Of a DNA stretch of 64,000 bases, positions 62,135 through 64,000 are shown piece after piece (position 1 is the first letter of the stretch; every line of letters starts with the position of its first letter). This DNA is from Rhodovulum sp. Lineage in GTDB: Bacteria; Pseudomonadota; Alphaproteobacteria; Rhodobacterales; Rhodobacteraceae. The position numbers and the translations under genes were made by a program. The stretch covers positions 53,903 to 117,902 of the forward strand of contig PALT01000037.1 of the NCBI GenBank assembly GCA_002706605.1. Direction: 5' to 3'. Under the pieces are notes generated by a model. That model was not told the DNA's origin. It ran no database searches and saw only the letters and a list, made by a program, of their open reading frames with translations.

Positions 62135-63649
62135 TTATTCACCGCGCGGAAAACGGGCGTTTTCCTCGACGACGTTCAGGTCCATGTGGTTGCGCATGTA
62201 GCGTTCGCTGGCCTTTTGCAGGGGCTGGAAGTCCCACGGGTAATAGCCCCCTTCGCGCAGGGCCTCATACACGACCCAGCGGCGCGCCTGACTTTCGCGG
62301 ACCTCGGCGTCGAAACGGGCAAGGTCCCAGCGCGCCTCGGATTTGGCGCGCAGGGAATTCAGCGTGCCCTGATGCGCGGGATCATCGGCAAGGTTGGTCA
62401 ACTCATGCGGATCGGCCTCCAGATCGAACAGCTGATCGGGATCGAGGGCACAGCGGTTGTATTTCCATTTGCCATAGCGCAGCGACACCATCGGCGCATA
62501 AGACGCCTCAGCCGCGTATTCCATCGCGACGGGCGAGGTGCGCTCGGCCCCGTTGCCGAGGGGGACGAGGCTCTCACCGGTGGTCCAGGGCATGACCTCA
62601 TCCATGCTGACGCCCGCCAGATCGCAGAGGGTTGGGCAGATATCGATGTTGGACACGGGCGCGGTGATCAGGCCCGGTTCCATCTGGCCCGGCGCGCTGA
62701 TCATGATCGGGACGCGCGCTGAGCCCTCATAAAAGGACATCTTGAACCACAGACCCCGCTCGCCCAGCATATCACCGTGATCCGACACAAAGACGATGAT
62801 CGCCTCTTGGCGGGTGGCCTCTAGCGTGTCGAGGATGTCGCCGATCTTGTCATCCAGATAGGTGATATTGGCGAAATAGGCGCGGCGCGAGCGTTCGATG
62901 TCCGTCTCGGTGATGTCGAAATCACGCCAGTTGTTGGCGTCAAAGATACGCTTGGAATGCGGGTCCTGTTCGTCATAGGGCAGGGCGGGCACGGTCGGGT
63001 GCAGGTGTTCGCAACCCTCATACATGTCCCAGTATTTGCGCCGCGCGACATAGGGGTCATGCGGGTGGGTAAAGCTGACGGTCAGGCACCAAGGGCGCTC
63101 ATCCTTGCCGCGGGCATAGTCATAAATCTTGCGCGTGGCGTGATAGGCGACCTCATCGTCGTATTCCATCTGGTTGGAAATCTCGGCCACGCCCGCACCG
63201 GTGACGGACCCCATGTTGTGATACCACCAATCGATCCGCTCGCCCGGTTTGCGGTAATCGGGGGTCCAGCCGAAATCGGCGGGGTAGATGTCGGTGGTCA
63301 GACGTTCCTCAAACCCATGCAGCTGATCAGGGCCAACGAAATGCATCTTGCCCGACAAGCAGGTCTGATAGCCCGCGCGGCGCAAATGGTGCGCATAGGT
63401 CGGGATGGATGAGGCGAATTCGGCGGCGTTGTCATAGACGCGGGTTGCGCTGGGCAATTGACCCGACATGAAACTGGCCCGACCGGGCGCGCAAAGGGGG
63501 CTGGCGGTATAGGCGTTTTGAAACCGCGTGGAGTGTTCGGCCAAACGGCGCAGGTTCGGCGTGTGCAGCCAGTCGGCGGGACCATCAGGGAACAATGTCC
63601 CGTTCAACTGGTCCACCATCAGGATCAGAATATTGGGGCGCGTCGTCAT
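62135..63649 (-). CDS. betC: Choline-sulfatase BetC
   Basis: A 504-residue sulfatase that releases choline from choline-O-sulfate, a marine osmolyte. The modifiable active-site motif is CAPGR with Cys53 (converted to formylglycine). [21 protein letters not shown] carries metal-binding residues, [16 protein letters not shown] is the second metal site, and a BetC-type C-terminal region ends FPRGE. It is the first gene of the bet operon, 55 nt from a BetI-like operator. Confidence 0.95.
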   Translation of the reverse strand: MTTRPNILILMVDQLNGTLFPDGPADWLHTPNLRRLAEHSTRFQNAYTASPLCAPGRASFMSGQLPSATRVYDNAAEFASSIPTYAHHLRRAGYQTCLSGKMHFVGPDQLHGFEERLTTDIYPADFGWTPDYRKPGERIDWWYHNMGSVTGAGVAEISNQMEYDDEVAYHATRKIYDYARGKDERPWCLTVSFTHPHDPYVARRKYWDMYEGCEHLHPTVPALPYDEQDPHSKRIFDANNWRDFDITETDIERSRRAYFANITYLDDKIGDILDTLEATRQEAIIVFVSDHGDMLGERGLWFKMSFYEGSARVPIMISAPGQMEPGLITAPVSNIDICPTLCDLAGVSMDEVMPWTTGESLVPLGNGAERTSPVAMEYAAEASYAPMVSLRYGKWKYNRCALDPDQLFDLEADPHELTNLADDPAHQGTLNSLRAKSEARWDLARFDAEVRESQARRWVVYEALREGGYYPWDFQPLQKASERYMRNHMDLNVVEENARFPRGE

Positions 63650-63703
63650 GCAAGTGTCCTATTCGCGGGTGTTTCGGCGTTCGACTACGACCTAGCCACG
63701 GGT

Positions 63704-63725
63704 TTATTGACTCGTCAATCAATAA
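63704..63725. promoter_or_regulatory. BetI-like operator upstream of betC
   Basis: A 22-bp inverted repeat with outer arms TTATTGA/TCAATAA and an inner TTGAC/GTCAA pair. On the minus strand it reads ATTGATTGACGAGTCAAT, close to the E. coli BetI target as I recall it. It lies 55 bp before the betC ATG, suitable for TetR-type repression relieved by choline. betI itself is not in the window. Confidence 0.6.
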
Positions 63726-63781
63726 TCCTGACATGCTTATTCTGACTGGAAAAATCGTTGTGATTTCGGGGGCTGGAAAAC

Positions 63782-63814
63782 AAAAAACGCCGCGCAAATG
63801 CGCAGCGTTTTTTT
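63782..63814. terminator. Bidirectional terminator between the bet operon region and tRNA-Gly
   Basis: AAAAAACGC/GCGTTTTTT arms with an inner GCGC/GCGC pairing. It can end the minus-strand tRNA-Gly transcript. Confidence 0.85.
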
Positions 63815-63829
63815 GATCACTGGTCTGAC

Positions 63830-63904
63830 TGGAGCGGGCGAGGCGATTCGAACGCCCGACCCTAACCTTGGCAAGGTTATGCTCTACCCCTGAGCTACGC
63901 CCGC
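63830..63904 (-). tRNA. tRNA-Gly(GCC)
   Basis: A 75-nt cloverleaf: acceptor GCGGGCG/CGCCCGC, anticodon stem TAACC/GGTTA with loop TTGCCAA (anticodon GCC), T loop TTCGAAT, discriminator T and encoded CCA. It lies 29 bp from a second, apparently identical gene. Confidence 0.97.
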
Positions 63905-63933
63905 ATTCCGGTCAGTCCGGTTATGTCCCAAAT

Positions 63934-64000
63934 TGGAGCGGGCGAGGCGATTCGAACGCCCGACCCTAACCTTGGCAAGGTTATGCTCTACCCCTGAGCT
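63934..64000 (-). tRNA. tRNA-Gly(GCC), second copy, cut by the window edge
   Basis: Identical to the neighbouring tRNA-Gly over all 67 bases in the window, from the CCA end through the anticodon arm into the D arm. The 5' acceptor end lies beyond position 64000. Confidence 0.93.

Noticed and set aside
61222..62595. Plus-strand frame of 457 codons across betB and betC
   Set aside because: It is antisense to two well-supported enzymes and its sequence lacks any domain pattern.
1..64000. CRISPR arrays, insertion sequences, integrases or prophage genes
   Set aside because: No regularly spaced direct repeats, transposase motifs or phage structural genes were seen on reading the window.

Overview
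The window looks like a piece of chromosome from an alphaproteobacterium of the Rhodobacteraceae (Roseobacter-type). The support is the GC-rich coding style, a tRNA-His that lacks G-1 and carries A73 (an alphaproteobacterial peculiarity), RibBX and MmcB, small Rhodobacteraceae-type unknowns, and marine osmolyte and nitrogen genes (choline sulfatase, urea ABC transporter). No insertion sequence, prophage, integrase or CRISPR array was seen. Most of the window is tightly packed housekeeping and nutrient genes, often with 1-4 nt start/stop overlaps.

Layout. 1-8.8 kb: end of nrdR, then the riboflavin genes ribD, ribE, ribBX and ribH with nusB, split by an oppositely transcribed capsule block (kpsC, a Wza/KpsD-type exporter, kpsS). 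8.8-13.8 kb: an exo/endonuclease-type protein, two small membrane proteins, mmcB, tRNA-His, and the Kdo genes kdsD and kdsA. The Kdo genes would supply the sugar used by KpsC and KpsS. 13.8-22.0 kb: one long minus-strand thiamine operon, thiD-thiO-thiS-thiG-thiE-thiF-thiY-tenA-thiZ-tenA2-thiX, behind a clear TPP riboswitch. It joins thiazole synthesis, ThiD/ThiE assembly and pyrimidine salvage; thiC is not here. 22.1-33.3 kb: a CDP-alcohol transferase, rluD, rpoH with a sigma-32-like promoter, a Gfo/Idh/MocA oxidoreductase, an M3 oligopeptidase, a lipase-like hydrolase, an SCP2 protein, a TPR protein, a SUV3-like helicase and an S4 RNA-binding protein.

33.4-47 kb: fdxA and carD, separated by a leader with a compact predicted small RNA and a second terminator; a lower-GC islet (LysE exporter, EF-Tu-domain-2-like miniprotein, VOC protein); a Kef-type antiporter; a 903-residue protein that joins a PilM/GspL-like N terminus, a membrane anchor and a PilP/GspC-like C terminus; a SIMPL protein, metY, a glycosyltransferase-like protein, tRNA-Tyr and rlmB. 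47-52.5 kb: an RTX protein with a lysozyme-like N terminus, then the histidine genes hisB, hisH, hisA, hisF and hisE with two unrelated genes interspersed. 52.6-58.6 kb: urea transporter urtABCDE. 59-63.7 kb: betC-betB-betA, converting choline-O-sulfate to glycine betaine, behind a BetI-like operator but without betI. The window ends with two tRNA-Gly(GCC) genes, the second cut by the edge.

The strongest candidates for new biology are the PilM/PilP-like fusion protein, the predicted small RNA upstream of carD, the long-range inverted repeat that suggests how the TPP riboswitch switches, and the RTX-lysozyme fusion. Functions are read from sequence motifs and gene order only; no database search was run.
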